Below, in pieces: positions 1 through 8,821 of a stretch of 64,000 bases of DNA (within the stretch, counting starts at the first letter, position 1; each line of letters begins with the position of its first letter). A model generated the notes under the pieces. That model did not search any database. It was given only the letters and a program-made list of their open reading frames with translations, and was not told where the DNA came from. Position numbers and translations under genes: made by a program. Origin of the DNA: Deinococcus sp. KNUC1210 (GTDB lineage Bacteria > Deinococcota > Deinococci > Deinococcales > Deinococcaceae); NCBI RefSeq assembly GCF_022344005.1, contig NZ_CP092194.1, forward strand, positions 62,001-126,000, in the 5' to 3' direction.

Positions 1-1
1 G

Positions 2-493
2 GTGGGCATGTTGACCCTGACCGACGTGCTGCGGGCCGCCGTCACCGCGCCGCGTGACGTGTGGAAGACGGTACGCGAGCAGATGACCGAGCAGGTGGTT
101 GCCGTTCCCGCCGACGCGCCCGCCAGCGAAGCGGCAGCCACCCTCAAGGTCACGCGGCTCAGGGTACTGCCGGTCACTGAGCAGGGACAGCTCGTGGGCG
201 TGATCCATCAGACCGATATCGAGGCAGCGGTGGAACGCCGGGCCGCCCCACATGGCGATACCCTGCTGAGCGACCAGTTCTTCCTGAACACCCTGACCGC
301 CCGCGACCTGATGCGCCCCCCGGCAGACCAGGTCATCGCGAGTATGCCGATGCGCGACGCCGTGACCAAGATGTTCAATTCCGATGTACACGGCCTGCCC
401 GTGATCAGCAGCAGCGGGAAACTGCTGGGAGTCGTGACGATCAGCGACGTGCTGAAAACGCTGCTGGGTCGGCAGGAAGCTCGCCACAGCTGA
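2..493 (+). CDS. CBS-domain protein, 5' end outside window
   Basis: The frame is open from the first bases and the N-terminus is missing. The visible part holds the tail of one CBS motif (VGMLTLTDVLRA, residues 1-12), a complete CBS motif (about 28-80, ending GVIHQTDIEAAV) and another (about 98-155, ending GVVTISDVLKTLL). CBS pairs usually bind adenine nucleotides and act as energy or stress sensors, alone or attached to enzymes or transporters. Nothing visible identifies an attached domain. The gene converges on the universal stress gene, with two hairpins between them. GTG at position 2 is only the first in-frame start-like codon, not a credible start. Confidence 0.85.
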   Translation: MGMLTLTDVLRAAVTAPRDVWKTVREQMTEQVVAVPADAPASEAAATLKVTRLRVLPVTEQGQLVGVIHQTDIEAAVERRAAPHGDTLLSDQFFLNTLTARDLMRPPADQVIASMPMRDAVTKMFNSDVHGLPVISSSGKLLGVVTISDVLKTLLGRQEARHS

Positions 494-515
494 ACAGCAG
501 GGAGAGCAGGTCCAC

Positions 516-550
516 GCAGGCCCGGGCGGAAGCACATCGCTCGGGCCTGC
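516..550 (+). terminator. hairpin downstream of the CBS gene
   Basis: Perfect 9-bp arms GCAGGCCCG and CGGGCCTGC with a 17-nt loop lie 23 bp after the stop codon. There is no long T run, so termination is inferred from position and stem strength. Confidence 0.5.
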
Positions 551-643
551 ATTCCTGACGTGTCTCAGGCAGTCTTTTCTCGCTCACTCCCCCGGAATCT
601 CTGGCACGGCTGCCCACGCCTGCTCAACAATCTGGAAAACTGA

Positions 644-682
644 TTGCCAGCAGAAGGCCTGAGCTTGGCCTTCTGCTGGCAA
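644..682. terminator. 16-bp perfect inverted repeat between convergent genes
   Basis: Arms TTGCCAGCAGAAGGCC and GGCCTTCTGCTGGCAA flank a 7-nt loop and are followed on the + strand by CTTTT. It lies between the converging CBS and universal stress genes and could terminate either transcript. Confidence 0.65.
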
Positions 683-700
683 CTTTTCGCCGAGTGCAGT

Positions 701-1180
701 TCAGGAACGCGAGGTGGCCTCCCCAGGCTGGGCCGGGGAGAGGGTGGCGGAGCTGTCCTCTGTTCGCAACTCGTCGGGCACCTCGGCCTCGCGCACCACC
801 AGCACCGGCATGCTGGCGTGCCGCACCACCTCTTCGGCCACCGATCCCAGCACCCAGCGGCCCAGGCCACGGCGTCCGTGAGTGCCGATGACCAGCACGT
901 CTGCTGCGTAGCTCCGGGCCGCCCTGAGCAGCGCTGCTGCGGGTTCGCCCGTCACGGCGACGCGGCTCTCCTCGTCCCGCCCCAGTCGGTCCAGAGCCTC
1001 CAGTGCGCGGCCCTCGGCCTGTGCAGCAGCGACACGGCTTTCTGCCTCCAGCGGCAGACTTCGGGGATCAACCACCGTGATGAGGCGGCGCTGGGCATGC
1101 GGATAATGGGCACGCGCCACCTTGAGCGCAAGCTGGGCGTGAGGCGAGGCATCGACAGCAACCAGAACGTGCTTGACCAT
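701..1180 (-). CDS. universal stress protein (UspA family)
   Basis: A 159-aa single-domain Usp protein starting MVKHVLVAVDASPHAQLA. The ATP-binding signature G-x2-G-x9-G-S is intact (GTHGRRGLGRWVLGS, near residue 105), which places it with nucleotide-binding Usps. The C-terminal tail past the last strand (PVLVV) is extended and Ser/Glu rich. I chose ATG at 1180 because AGGAG lies 8 nt upstream; the in-frame GTG at 1189 overlaps that site. It follows opcA by 36 bp on the same strand and is probably co-transcribed with it. The substrate or partner is not evident. Confidence 0.9.
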   Translation of the reverse strand: MVKHVLVAVDASPHAQLALKVARAHYPHAQRRLITVVDPRSLPLEAESRVAAAQAEGRALEALDRLGRDEESRVAVTGEPAAALLRAARSYAADVLVIGTHGRRGLGRWVLGSVAEEVVRHASMPVLVVREAEVPDELRTEDSSATLSPAQPGEATSRS

Positions 1181-1216
1181 CGCTGTCACTCCTGACTCGT
1201 GGAGAAACTGCGTGCT

Positions 1217-2212
1217 CTATCCATGAGGACTCGGCGAACTCGGCGGGGCAGGCTGGGAGACGGGCGACAACGTGCTGTGCAACAGGGCGAGCGCCCGTAT
1301 GAACTGCTCGTCGCGCACCGGACTGCACATCAGCTCTTTCAGGCCCTGAGCCAGCGTCATTGGCAGCAGCGGCACCTCGAATCGGCGGGTATGTCCGCCG
1401 TAGACCACCTCGCCCAGAGCCAGTGGACCAGTCGCCCTGATGCAAAACCGGGTGGCCGGGCCACTCAGGTCGGTGGCGCTCAGGTCGCCCCGCTCGCGGT
1501 CGGCCGGCTGTGCAATCAGGTGAACGCGCTGGAGGTCGGGCCAGCCCAGGCGGTCAGCCAGCCAGGCACCGTACAGCCGGGCGGGGCGAGGATCGGCTCC
1601 ACAGAACGTGATCGAAGCGGTTTCGAGGTTGCCGAGCTGAGCCACAGCCAGCGGATCGTCAAAGAGCTGAGCCGTCAACTCGCGCCAGCGAGCGGTACGT
1701 GCCCACGCCAGATCCGAGATCAGGCAGTTCAGCTGTGCGTGGGTCTTCAGGTCGGTGGTATCGAGAATGACCTGATCGGCCAGCTGCCCCAGTGCGTCCA
1801 GCACGGGTGATGGAGGCAGCTGATCGCAGGCCCACCAGATGTGGGTCAGCGTCGCCGGGCGCAGCAGTTCGGAGACGATCTGTCCGAGCACGCCGACCTG
1901 CGCTCCCGTCTCGACCCGCTCCAGATACCTGTGGTGCCCGCCGACCAGCGACACTTCAGTGCTCCTGCCGCTTCCACGCTCTTCCAGCAGCACGATGACC
2001 TGTCGCCCGGTCTGACCGGCGTCCAGATCGTTCAGGGTTTCGCGGACACGCTTCAGATGGGCCGCCTCGGTCACGACCAGCAGATTGGCAGCGGCCACAT
2101 GAAGTTGAACGCCTGCCTGTTGCCACAGCCGGGTCAGGGCATGATCGACGTGCCGCAGATCGGTGGTCTCGGGGCCCAACTGCTGGAGAGCGCTGGAACG
2201 GAAAGTGGTCAT
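1217..2212 (-). CDS. opcA: glucose-6-phosphate dehydrogenase assembly protein OpcA
   Basis: A 331-aa protein with the OpcA arrangement: an N-terminal region with LLVVTEA followed by a conserved core (SELLRPATLTHIWWACDQLP; then DALGQLADQVILDTTD) and a C-terminal sugar-dehydrogenase-associated domain. OpcA allosterically activates or assembles Zwf in the oxidative pentose phosphate pathway of cyanobacteria, actinobacteria and Deinococcus. ATG at 2212 is chosen because AGGAGG sits 6 nt upstream; longer in-frame starts lack this site. zwf and gnd, its usual neighbours, are not upstream, where about 790 bp carry no convincing gene. The universal stress gene follows. Confidence 0.85.
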   Translation of the reverse strand: MTTFRSSALQQLGPETTDLRHVDHALTRLWQQAGVQLHVAAANLLVVTEAAHLKRVRETLNDLDAGQTGRQVIVLLEERGSGRSTEVSLVGGHHRYLERVETGAQVGVLGQIVSELLRPATLTHIWWACDQLPPSPVLDALGQLADQVILDTTDLKTHAQLNCLISDLAWARTARWRELTAQLFDDPLAVAQLGNLETASITFCGADPRPARLYGAWLADRLGWPDLQRVHLIAQPADRERGDLSATDLSGPATRFCIRATGPLALGEVVYGGHTRRFEVPLLPMTLAQGLKELMCSPVRDEQFIRALALLHSTLSPVSQPAPPSSPSPHG

Positions 2213-2998
2213 GTCTACCTCCTGACCCAGTGTGTCCACCGACCGTAACCACAGCATTACCGCGGCCCCTACAGAACCACAGTCGCAGAAGTTCAGACCT
2301 GTCCATCACCTGCTGTGAAGCTCAGATGTATCGTACGTTGTAGGAATGCTGTGAGCGCACACAGGGTAACTGCGACCTGCGAAAGTAAGCCGCCGGCTGA
2401 GTCAGCACTGCCTCGAACGATCAGCATCTGAGACAACGAAGCGTGTTCGGCGGGCGTGCAGACAGACAATCAGCATTCTGACCTTCAACAAGTAAATCTC
2501 TTCCTCTCTTCAGGAAAGGCATGAACGGCTCTATCAACGGCCGCACGCTCTCAATCACCCCGCAAAGAAAAATGTAAGGAGCCAGAGGAAATACTGATCG
2601 AGTGTTCGCAGGTGTGGCACTTCTCTGCGCCCTGATGCCCCCTGCCCTGAATGGAAATCGCCCCACGACCCATCACCGGAGAATGAATCGTTCTTGAAAA
2701 CCGGCGTGAGCATTCTGCTGTTCAGACCCGCTCAATGGAACCGTCGCTGTGGCGTTCCGCCTGACGAAAGCGCCACAGCCTGGACGACAGGTTTCCAGTT
2801 ATTCTCAACAAGTGATCCTGTCTTTGCCCTAGAGACCGCCCGTTCCGGCGAAGGCAAGAGCTGGTAAAACCCAACTTCAGTTCCGGCGGTCAACAGGCTG
2901 GATATAGGTCCCCACCGCTCACAGAACCGGCTGATCCGACAGCCAGATCGTCGCTCTTCCCGGCTTGCCCAGACGAGCATCCATTCAGGAGACACTGT
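2213..2998. other. long intergenic region, no supported gene
   Basis: About 790 bp between divergently read opcA and the small secreted gene. Open frames on the minus strand (2421-2666, 2732-3214) have no family signature, no ribosome binding site and frame-typical arginine/serine-rich shadow composition. I see no repeat or strong hairpin. Confidence 0.5.
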
Positions 2999-3310
2999 AT
3001 GCCCCGCAGATCCAAGCTTCTGGTCAGTCTCGCTCTTCTTGCTCTGAGTTCTGCCAGTGCCATTTCGGCGGGTCAGACTGTCCCTGCCACCTTCAAAACC
3101 GAAGCGGAACCGAGCAGCCAGACCGTGACCTTCGTCGATGCTTCCGGCAAACTGATCGCCGTCGTCGATGAACAGGGGGTAGTCCGGGTAGTGCCCGGTG
3201 AACTGCTCAGTCATGCCACCCGGATGCTCTTTACCCTGACGATGGGAACGGCGACGGCGAACTACAGCGTGCCCTACCCGGTGCCGACCACCTCAACCAA
3301 AACGTTTTAA
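2999..3310 (+). CDS. small secreted protein of unknown function
   Basis: A 103-aa protein with a classical signal peptide: basic MPRRSK, a hydrophobic stretch LLVSLALLALSSASA, and a likely cleavage after ISA or SAG near residue 24. The mature part is short and contains VDASGKLIAVVDEQGVVRVV, which resembles a beta-hairpin repeat, then a threonine/proline-rich tail. AGGAGA lies 6 nt before the ATG. No catalytic motif is visible. It is exported, but its role is unknown. Confidence 0.7.
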   Translation: MPRRSKLLVSLALLALSSASAISAGQTVPATFKTEAEPSSQTVTFVDASGKLIAVVDEQGVVRVVPGELLSHATRMLFTLTMGTATANYSVPYPVPTTSTKTF

Positions 3311-3489
3311 CGGTTCCTGCCCTGCTCCCTCTCCACCCGCACGCGTCCCCGGTGCATGGTGTCACAGTCGATAGGGGCCATCGATGCGCCTGTCGATGAC
3401 AGTTCAACTCCAGGTTGAGAGATTGACCGGCCTGCTGCTCGAAGCAGGAGCTGATGTTGGCCAAGATGTCATCAGCGAATCGTGTCCTA

Positions 3490-4567
3490 CTGACAACGGT
3501 GGAAGTGGAGTGATGAGGTTTACTAGGCTGTGGTATGGAAGAACGCTGGCACCCACAGCAGTTGACCCGCGCTCAATTGGAAGAACGGCGTCTGGCCGCT
3601 GCGAAACAACTGGAAGCGGGCGCCAGCCGCCCACAGATCAAAGCGCTGTTTGGCGTGTCGTACACGACCATTCAGCGCTGGGTCGCGCGTCTGGAGGCCG
3701 AGGGAGAGGGGGCGTTGCTGGCGACGGTTTCGAGTGGTCGACCAGCAGCGCTGAGTGTGGAGCAGCGTGACCAGTTGGTCACGCTGCTCCGTCAAGGGGC
3801 CGTGGCGCACCATCACGCGCAGGATCAGTGGACGACGCCTCGCGTCCGCGACCTGATCGGCAGCACCTTTGGCGTGTGGTACCACCGGGATCACGTGCGG
3901 AAATTGATGCATTCCCTCGGCTGGTCGTATCAGAAACCTGAGAAACGGGCGCTGGAACGTGATGAGCAGGCGATCACGCAGTGGACTGAGGTGACATATC
4001 TGGAGATCAAAAAAAAGCCGAGGCGCAGAACGCCACAATCGTCTTCGCCGACGAATGCGGCTCCAACCTGAAGACCATCGTCGTCAAGACCTGGGCACCA
4101 ACGGGCAAGACTCCGATCATTCAGAGCAAACTCAACTGGAAGAGCCTGTCGATCATCGCTGGCCTGTCCTCTGCCGGACACGTCGTCCAGCGCACCTACG
4201 AACACTCGGTCAAAGCGCCACAGATGGTAGAATTCCTCGATCATCTCTTGGCGCACATCCCGGGCAACGTCATCGTGGTGCTGGATCGCGCCGCGATCCA
4301 CCGCGCCAAGCTCGTGCTTGACTACGTCCAGACACAGCCGCGCCTGACCGTGGAGTATTTGCCCGGTTACGCTCCTGAATGCAACCCGGTGGAGTGGCTC
4401 TGGGCCTACATCAAACGGAACGTCCTGGGCAACGTCTGCCTGCGCAACATCCGCGACTTGAAGACGCGCTGGCGGGCGGGATTCCAGCGTGTCCGACGCA
4501 AGAAGCTCGTCCCCACCTTCTTCGCTGGCTCTGCGCTGCCCTAATACTCAACTTTTACCGTTGTCAG
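3490..4567 (+). mobile_element. IS630-family insertion sequence, apparently complete
   Basis: A 1078-bp element. Left end CTGACAACGGTGGAAGTGGAG and the complement of the right end CTGACAACGGTAAAAGTTGAG form about 21-bp imperfect inverted repeats. Both ends abut TA (3488-3489 and 4568-4569), the duplicated target of IS630/Tc1-mariner elements. It carries one transposase in two overlapping frames. Confidence 0.9.
3535..4544 (+). CDS. IS630-family transposase, two frames joined by -1 shift at A8
   Basis: The first frame (3535-4071) gives the helix-turn-helix DNA-binding half (SRPQIKALFGVSYTTIQRWV) and runs to an A8 tract at 4009-4016. The catalytic half is in the -1 frame and holds the DDE residues: FADECGSNL, VVLDRAAIH and YAPECNPVEWLW. 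Slipping back one base at A8 joins them into about 335 aa, the normal IS630 length. Frameshifting at A-runs is known in IS elements, so this may be programmed rather than a mutation; a missing A would look the same. Starts at ATG 3535, 45 bp inside the left inverted repeat. Confidence 0.85.
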
Positions 4568-4953
4568 TAATAAATGGCTTGGGCATCTCGTTTGTCCGGG
4601 TAATAAAGGCCCTGATCGCCTGTTCCAACCCACCAGAGTCAGAGGGATCACTAAGAGTGCTGATCACCTCTCCGATCCCATACATGCCGAATGTTGGGCC
4701 AGAGATCCATCTCAAAACGCGGTCGCCCACGTTCACGTTGGACGCGTGTTGACGCAGATGGCCTGAAAAATTCAGGGAGCCGGAGCCGTCGGCTTTACCT
4801 GCAAGGCGAGGCTCTCTGCGTGAACCGGACGCGTTGGCCGTTGCTCAGGAGATACCATGGAGAGAGCAACGCGACCAACCGTCCGCACGTGCAGATGTTC
4901 CCAGTCAATGTCCTGAGTGGGGCCGTTCTCAGGCACTCTTCAACGGAGAAAAA

Positions 4954-6210
4954 ATGGATGAGGCGATGACGAGCAGTGACGTTCCAATTCCTTCCAGAAG
5001 CCCGGAGGAGACGCCAGATACTGAGCTGCTGATCATCGGAGCTGGTCCATTCGGGCTGGCGCTGGCGGCCTACAGTCAGCACCTGGGCATCCCGCACCGC
5101 GTTGTCGGCAGACCGATGGAGTTCTGGCGCACCAATATGCCGGAAGGGATGTACCTGCGCTCGGCCTGCGACTGGCATCTCGACCCCACCGGCCAGGCCA
5201 CCATCGAACGGTTCCTGAGCGAGCGTGGCCAAACTTCAGCCGAAGTCGAACCGCTGTCCCGGGCGTTCTATCTGGCGTACACCGAGTGGTTTCAGCAGCA
5301 GAAGAAGATCGACCCGGTGCCCGAGTATGTCCAGCAGCTCGACAGCTTAAAGCCAGACGGTCATCTGTTCCGCGCCGTGCTGGAGGACGGTCAGAGCATC
5401 ACCGCGCGGAACGTGGCGCTGGCGGTCGGCTTCAAGTATTTCAAGTATGAGCCGCAGGACCTCCTGGAGCGCCTGCCAGCCGGCCGCTTCTCTCACACCT
5501 GCGATCTGGTGGACTTCAACAGCCTGGCCGGAAAACGGGTGTTGATCCTGGGTGGACGGCAGAGCGCCTTCGAGTGGGCGGCGCTGCTGCACGAGGCCGG
5601 GGCGAGCGCTGTACATGTTTCCCACCGGCACGACAGCCCAGCCTTTGCTGCTGCCGATTGGTCCTGGGTGGGACCCCTGGTCGAGGCAATGGTGGACGAC
5701 CCCGCCTGGTTTCGGAGGCTGTCGCCGCAGGAGCAGCAGGAGGTGTCTCACCGCCTGTGGTCAGAGGGCCGCCTTAAAGTTGAACCCTGGCTGGAACCGC
5801 GGGTGCGGCACGACAGCGTTCACCTGTGGCCCAGAACGGAGCTGGCCTCCTGTGAGGAATTGAAGGACGGTACGCTGCGGGTCACGTTTCACAGCGGTGA
5901 ATCTGTGGAGATTGATCACATCGTTCTCGCGACGGGCTACCGAGTTCGGCTGGAGCAGGTACCGTTTTTGGCGGATGGGAATCTGCTGTCTCAGCTCCCG
6001 ACCCACGACGGATTTCCAGCACTGGACGAGCACTTCCAGACGTCAGTGCCCGGCCTGTACATCACCAGTCTGGCGGCTGGACAGGCGTTCGGGCCGTTTT
6101 TCGGCTTCACCATTTCGGTCCGCACGTCGGCCCGGCTGATCGGTCAGGCTGTCTCCGGCGCACTCAGGCTCAATCCTCAGCCTCCCCCTTCCTCGGAAGG
6201 CTCCCTCTGA
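4954..6210 (+). CDS. FAD/NAD(P)-binding flavoprotein, monooxygenase-like
   Basis: A 418-aa protein with two Rossmann motifs: an FAD-binding GAGPFGLALAAYSQHLG near residue 30 and a second GGRQSAFEWAALLHEAG near residue 192. A late ATGYR motif (DHIVLATGYR) and a C-terminal ITSLAAG...FGPFFGF segment follow. This layout is that of class B flavin monooxygenases or lysine/ornithine N-hydroxylase-like proteins (Pyr_redox_3). ATG 4954 follows ACGGAGA; the frame is open 120 bp further upstream without a better site. The substrate is unknown, and it is not in an evident biosynthetic cluster. Confidence 0.8.
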   Translation: MDEAMTSSDVPIPSRSPEETPDTELLIIGAGPFGLALAAYSQHLGIPHRVVGRPMEFWRTNMPEGMYLRSACDWHLDPTGQATIERFLSERGQTSAEVEPLSRAFYLAYTEWFQQQKKIDPVPEYVQQLDSLKPDGHLFRAVLEDGQSITARNVALAVGFKYFKYEPQDLLERLPAGRFSHTCDLVDFNSLAGKRVLILGGRQSAFEWAALLHEAGASAVHVSHRHDSPAFAAADWSWVGPLVEAMVDDPAWFRRLSPQEQQEVSHRLWSEGRLKVEPWLEPRVRHDSVHLWPRTELASCEELKDGTLRVTFHSGESVEIDHIVLATGYRVRLEQVPFLADGNLLSQLPTHDGFPALDEHFQTSVPGLYITSLAAGQAFGPFFGFTISVRTSARLIGQAVSGALRLNPQPPPSSEGSL

Positions 6211-6352
6211 ACGTCTGCATCCAGGTGGACGGGAAAGCGCTCACCACGTCGGTCACCACAAGCCCACAATGAGAGCGGGCCTCGACGTTTTTCGCTGATA
6301 CGAATGAAGCGCCGAAGCTCTTCGTGTGAACCCGATCTGCCGACAATATCTA
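6211..6352. other. intergenic, nothing recognised
   Basis: Between the flavoprotein stop and the end of the broken DUF6504-like gene. No hairpin with a T tract and no supported reading frame were seen. Confidence 0.4.
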
Positions 6353-6747
6353 TCAAGCGCTTCTGTGAGCGCCACCTTCCGCCAGATAATTCCCAGCGTT
6401 CTTCCGAATCACACCACGAGCATGGCCCGAGAAAGAATGCTCCTGCTGAGCAGCTACGCTGAGGTTGTCCGTTCGGAACCAGCTACCAGAGCTGAGCGCC
6501 GTCAGTCCTGAATGGGCCGCCAGCCACCACCGACCTCCTGGGATGTCCTCGACGGGTAACTCCGCTGTAAATCTTCTGCTTCCACCCAGTAGCACTGTCT
6601 GGGGCGTTCTGGCAGCCACCACTGCCCGCTGTACAGCCAGCCTTCGACAAGCGCCGTCACCGTGGACATCCGGTGACAGCACTGGAAGCGCTGGGGGCGG
6701 CCCTGCGGGTCGGTCTGCACCTTGATCGGCTCCAGGCTGGCTTTCAT
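6353..6747 (-). pseudogene. DUF6504-like small protein, frameshifted
   Basis: The first frame from ATG 6747 starts MKASLEPIKVQTDPQGRP and contains VEGWLYSGQWWLPERPRQ. This pattern of aromatic residues and WW recalls the DUF6504 proteins usually found with the ImuA/ImuB/DnaE2 mutagenesis cassette. After YWVEAEDL the reading must move frame to give RFTAELPVEDIPGGRWWLA, the expected end of such proteins. One added base near 6560 would restore it. None of the mutasome genes is nearby, so it is an orphan. The 3' limit is uncertain because the second frame runs on to 6353. Confidence 0.5.
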
Positions 6748-7115
6748 GCCTCACGCTTCACGAATGTTGGCTCGGAAGAAGACAGGCGGTACAGGGCGGT
6801 GAGGCATTCTAGGCGGCAGAGAATCAGACCGGCGGCAAAGTTCCGAGCATCTGAGGGAGGGAATGGGGCTGACTTGGGTTGAGGAGGATGGGGTGTCCGC
6901 GCACAGGGCACCTCGCCCTCGGCTGTCCGCGTACCCGGTAGCAATTGTCAACGGGTTGACCAAACCAACCCTTCTCCATCGATCCCACAGGAGAGTAGTC
7001 ACCATTGTATTCATTTAGCCGCTCAATAGAACATACAGCGACCTTTACTTAGTAATAATCATTACATGGATGGAAATGTCAGCGATTTGTTAGAAAAGAA
7101 CTTTAACCTCTAAGT
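6748..7115. other. intergenic, AT-richer stretch before small ORF
   Basis: About 370 bp without a convincing gene. The last 100 bp (7015-7115) are clearly less GC-rich than the surroundings and may hold the promoter of the gene starting at 7116, but I could not fix -35/-10 boxes. Confidence 0.4.
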
Positions 7116-7385
7116 ATGTTCTATGTCCAAGCGGAAAAGATACGGCTCCTGCTGGAAACAATCGGACAAGCCGCGTACCGCGTGGGCGACTTCAGCACCC
7201 TCCGAGAGGTCCGTCTGATGGCCGGCAACTACGTGCAGGCACTGGAAACCCTCGACGCACAGGAACTGACCCGCCTTGAGGGCATCCTGATCCGCCGACA
7301 GGAAGACTTTCGCCAGACGCTGCCCGAAGACTGGACTGCCGAAGACGATGAAGCCGGGGCCACATCACGGCACCGTTCCGCCTGA
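7116..7385 (+). CDS. small acidic hypothetical protein
   Basis: An 89-aa protein predicted mostly helical (EKIRLLLETIGQAAYRVGDF; VQALETLDAQELTRLEGIL), ending in an acidic then Ser/Arg tail. Third-position GC is high, as in real genes here. No Shine-Dalgarno sequence precedes the ATG, and the leader is AT-rich. No family was recognised. It could be a small regulatory or antitoxin-sized protein, but there is no partner next to it. Confidence 0.5.
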   Translation: MFYVQAEKIRLLLETIGQAAYRVGDFSTLREVRLMAGNYVQALETLDAQELTRLEGILIRRQEDFRQTLPEDWTAEDDEAGATSRHRSA

Positions 7386-7560
7386 TTGCCCTCAGGCTAT
7401 GCTGTCTGCTGGACCTGCAAGAACCCCGGCTGCCAGCTGGACACAGCCACCTGTTTCGCCGGAGCGGGAGCGCCCCGCAGCTATACATCCAGATCCCATG
7501 TCAGCAACAGTGCTGGAGCGCGGTCGATCATGCACACCTGCCAGAGCAGCAGGCGCAGGC

Positions 7561-7707
7561 CGCGTGATGATGGTGCATCACCTGCCGGCGCTCGCGCGGG
7601 TGGCCGACCGGATGCTGGTGATGGACCACGGCCGCGTCGTGGAAGGCGGCCAGCACGCCCAGCTGATGGCTGCCGGCGAGCAATACTTCCAGCCATTCAC
7701 CCGCTAG
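7561..7707 (+). pseudogene. C-terminal relic of an ABC exporter ATPase
   Basis: The last 48 residues of the frame, RVMMVHHLPALARVADRM then VMDHGRVVEGGQHAQLM, match the H-loop and C-terminal end of ABC exporter ATP-binding domains (usual form THRLSTV...DRILVLDHGRIVE.G.H.EL). Walker A, the signature motif and Walker B are absent upstream, where the frame has no similarity. This is a deletion remnant. Confidence 0.7.
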
Positions 7708-7741
7708 GCAAGCAGCTCCCTGGAGGGCGTGCAAGATAGGA

Positions 7742-7776
7742 GGGCGGTGCCTGGAGGTAAGCTCCAGGCACCGCCC
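7742..7776. terminator. 15-bp perfect hairpin between convergent genes
   Basis: Arms GGGCGGTGCCTGGAG and CTCCAGGCACCGCCC around a GTAAG loop lie just beyond the lipoprotein stop codon at 7790 and after the ABC relic. There is no T run on the + strand. Likely a terminator for the minus-strand gene. Confidence 0.6.
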
Positions 7777-7789
7777 CGGTCCTACCGCG

Positions 7790-8326
7790 TTACAGGTGCA
7801 GGCCCGCCGACACCTGCAACGGAATGGTCCCGTACTGCGCGCCTGTGTCGCCATCGGTGAAACTGAGCGTCGCCCGGTGCTGACCCGCCGCGCCGACCGG
7901 CAGCGTGAGTTTGTAGATCACCCGGAGCTGCTCGGTGTACTGAATGTTGAGGCCGTTCTGAAGTGCGCTGGTCTTCACGACGTTCTTGCGGACGATGGCC
8001 GCGACCAGCGTCAGCTGCCAGTCAGCTGGTAGATCCCGTGCGTTCATGCGCAGCCACGGTGCTGGGGTTTCGGGTGACATCACGCCGCCCGCCACGTCCC
8101 GGGCATCGAAGTTCACCTGTAGGTCATCGAAATACCGGTCGGGAAGGGTCAGCGCCCCACGGTTGTAGGTGTACGAGACATACACCGTCGTGCCCGCCAC
8201 GCCCCGGGCGGGCGTCGTGCTCGACTCGGCGACGACCGGCGCCCCCTGACTACCCATCACTGCCGGCGCACAAGACGCCAGCACCACACTCAGCACTACT
8301 CCGGCCATCAGCATTCGGTTCTTCAT
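7790..8326 (-). CDS. lipoprotein of unknown function
   Basis: A 178-aa protein with a lipoprotein signal peptide (MKNRMLMAGVVLSVVLASCAP; lipobox LASC, Cys19). The mature part looks beta-rich: TTVYVSYTYNRGALTLPD, then alternating strands and a final RATLSFTDGDTG segment, compatible with an Ig-like or sandwich fold. No family is recognised. It is likely anchored in the cell envelope. The ribosome binding site is weak (TGAG just before the ATG). A strong hairpin follows the stop. Confidence 0.75.
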   Translation of the reverse strand: MKNRMLMAGVVLSVVLASCAPAVMGSQGAPVVAESSTTPARGVAGTTVYVSYTYNRGALTLPDRYFDDLQVNFDARDVAGGVMSPETPAPWLRMNARDLPADWQLTLVAAIVRKNVVKTSALQNGLNIQYTEQLRVIYKLTLPVGAAGQHRATLSFTDGDTGAQYGTIPLQVSAGLHL

Positions 8327-8426
8327 CTCATTATTCTTAGCATGTTCTCAGCGTGGACGTGAACGAATCTCACCACCGGATACCGTCACCTGCCGCCGCC
8401 GCGAGCGGCTCTACACTCCTGCGGCG

Positions 8427-8821
8427 ATGATTCTACTTCTCTGGACCGCGGCGCTGCTCACCGTCGTGCTGACGATGCACAGCCAAGGCGTATTGCTGGC
8501 GTTCAAGACGCTGCAGGAAAGCGCAGATAAGGAGGCCAGGCCGTTCCATGCCACAGCCGTTCATACCGGGCGCGTGAGGAGGGAAAGCACACGCTGACCG
8601 AGAACATGGTCTGAGCACAGCGCAGCGGCGATCCGCTCTGGCTGTACGATGCCCGGGCCGCGCTGAGGGACGACCTGCCGACCATCCTGGCGCGGCACGC
8701 CGACACCGATGCCCTGGTAGGCGCGCCAGGACACCGACGCCTGGCAGATACAGCAGCGCTTCCTGCAGACGTGCGCCGAAGAAGCGGGTGCGGCCAAGAG
8801 CGATTCGCTCAAACTCAAGTG
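8427..8821 (+). pseudogene. decayed small membrane-protein gene
   Basis: ATG 8427 opens a 56-aa frame with a single membrane segment (MILLLWTAALLTVVLTMHSQ) that stops at 8597. Protein-like sequence continues in other frames: DPLWLYDARAALRDDLPTIL and then DTDAWQIQQRFLQTCAEEAG ending SLKLK at 8821. At least two shifts are needed to join them into one protein of about 130 aa. No family was recognised. Confidence 0.35.

Larger units (their letters stand above)
3231..4736 (-). pseudogene. EVE (PUA-like) domain gene interrupted by an IS630-type element
   Basis: The right flank of the IS encodes, on the minus strand, VNVGDRVLRWISG followed by GMYGIGEV. This matches the VGDRV-x-W-SG...G-Y-G-GEV core of EVE domains, which bind modified bases in restriction and RNA-related proteins. 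Deleting 3490-4567 with one TA joins this frame without shift to the left flank (FADDILANISSCFEQQAG), reading on to a TAA at 3231. The annotated start is a GTG at 4736. The frame stays open up to 4844, so the true N-terminus is unclear. The last 80 bp overlap the secreted gene antisense, so the end may also be decayed. Confidence 0.55.

Noticed and set aside
2421..3214. Minus-strand open frames of 81 and 160 codons
   Set aside because: No ribosome binding site, no family resemblance, and one runs antisense through the secreted-protein gene.
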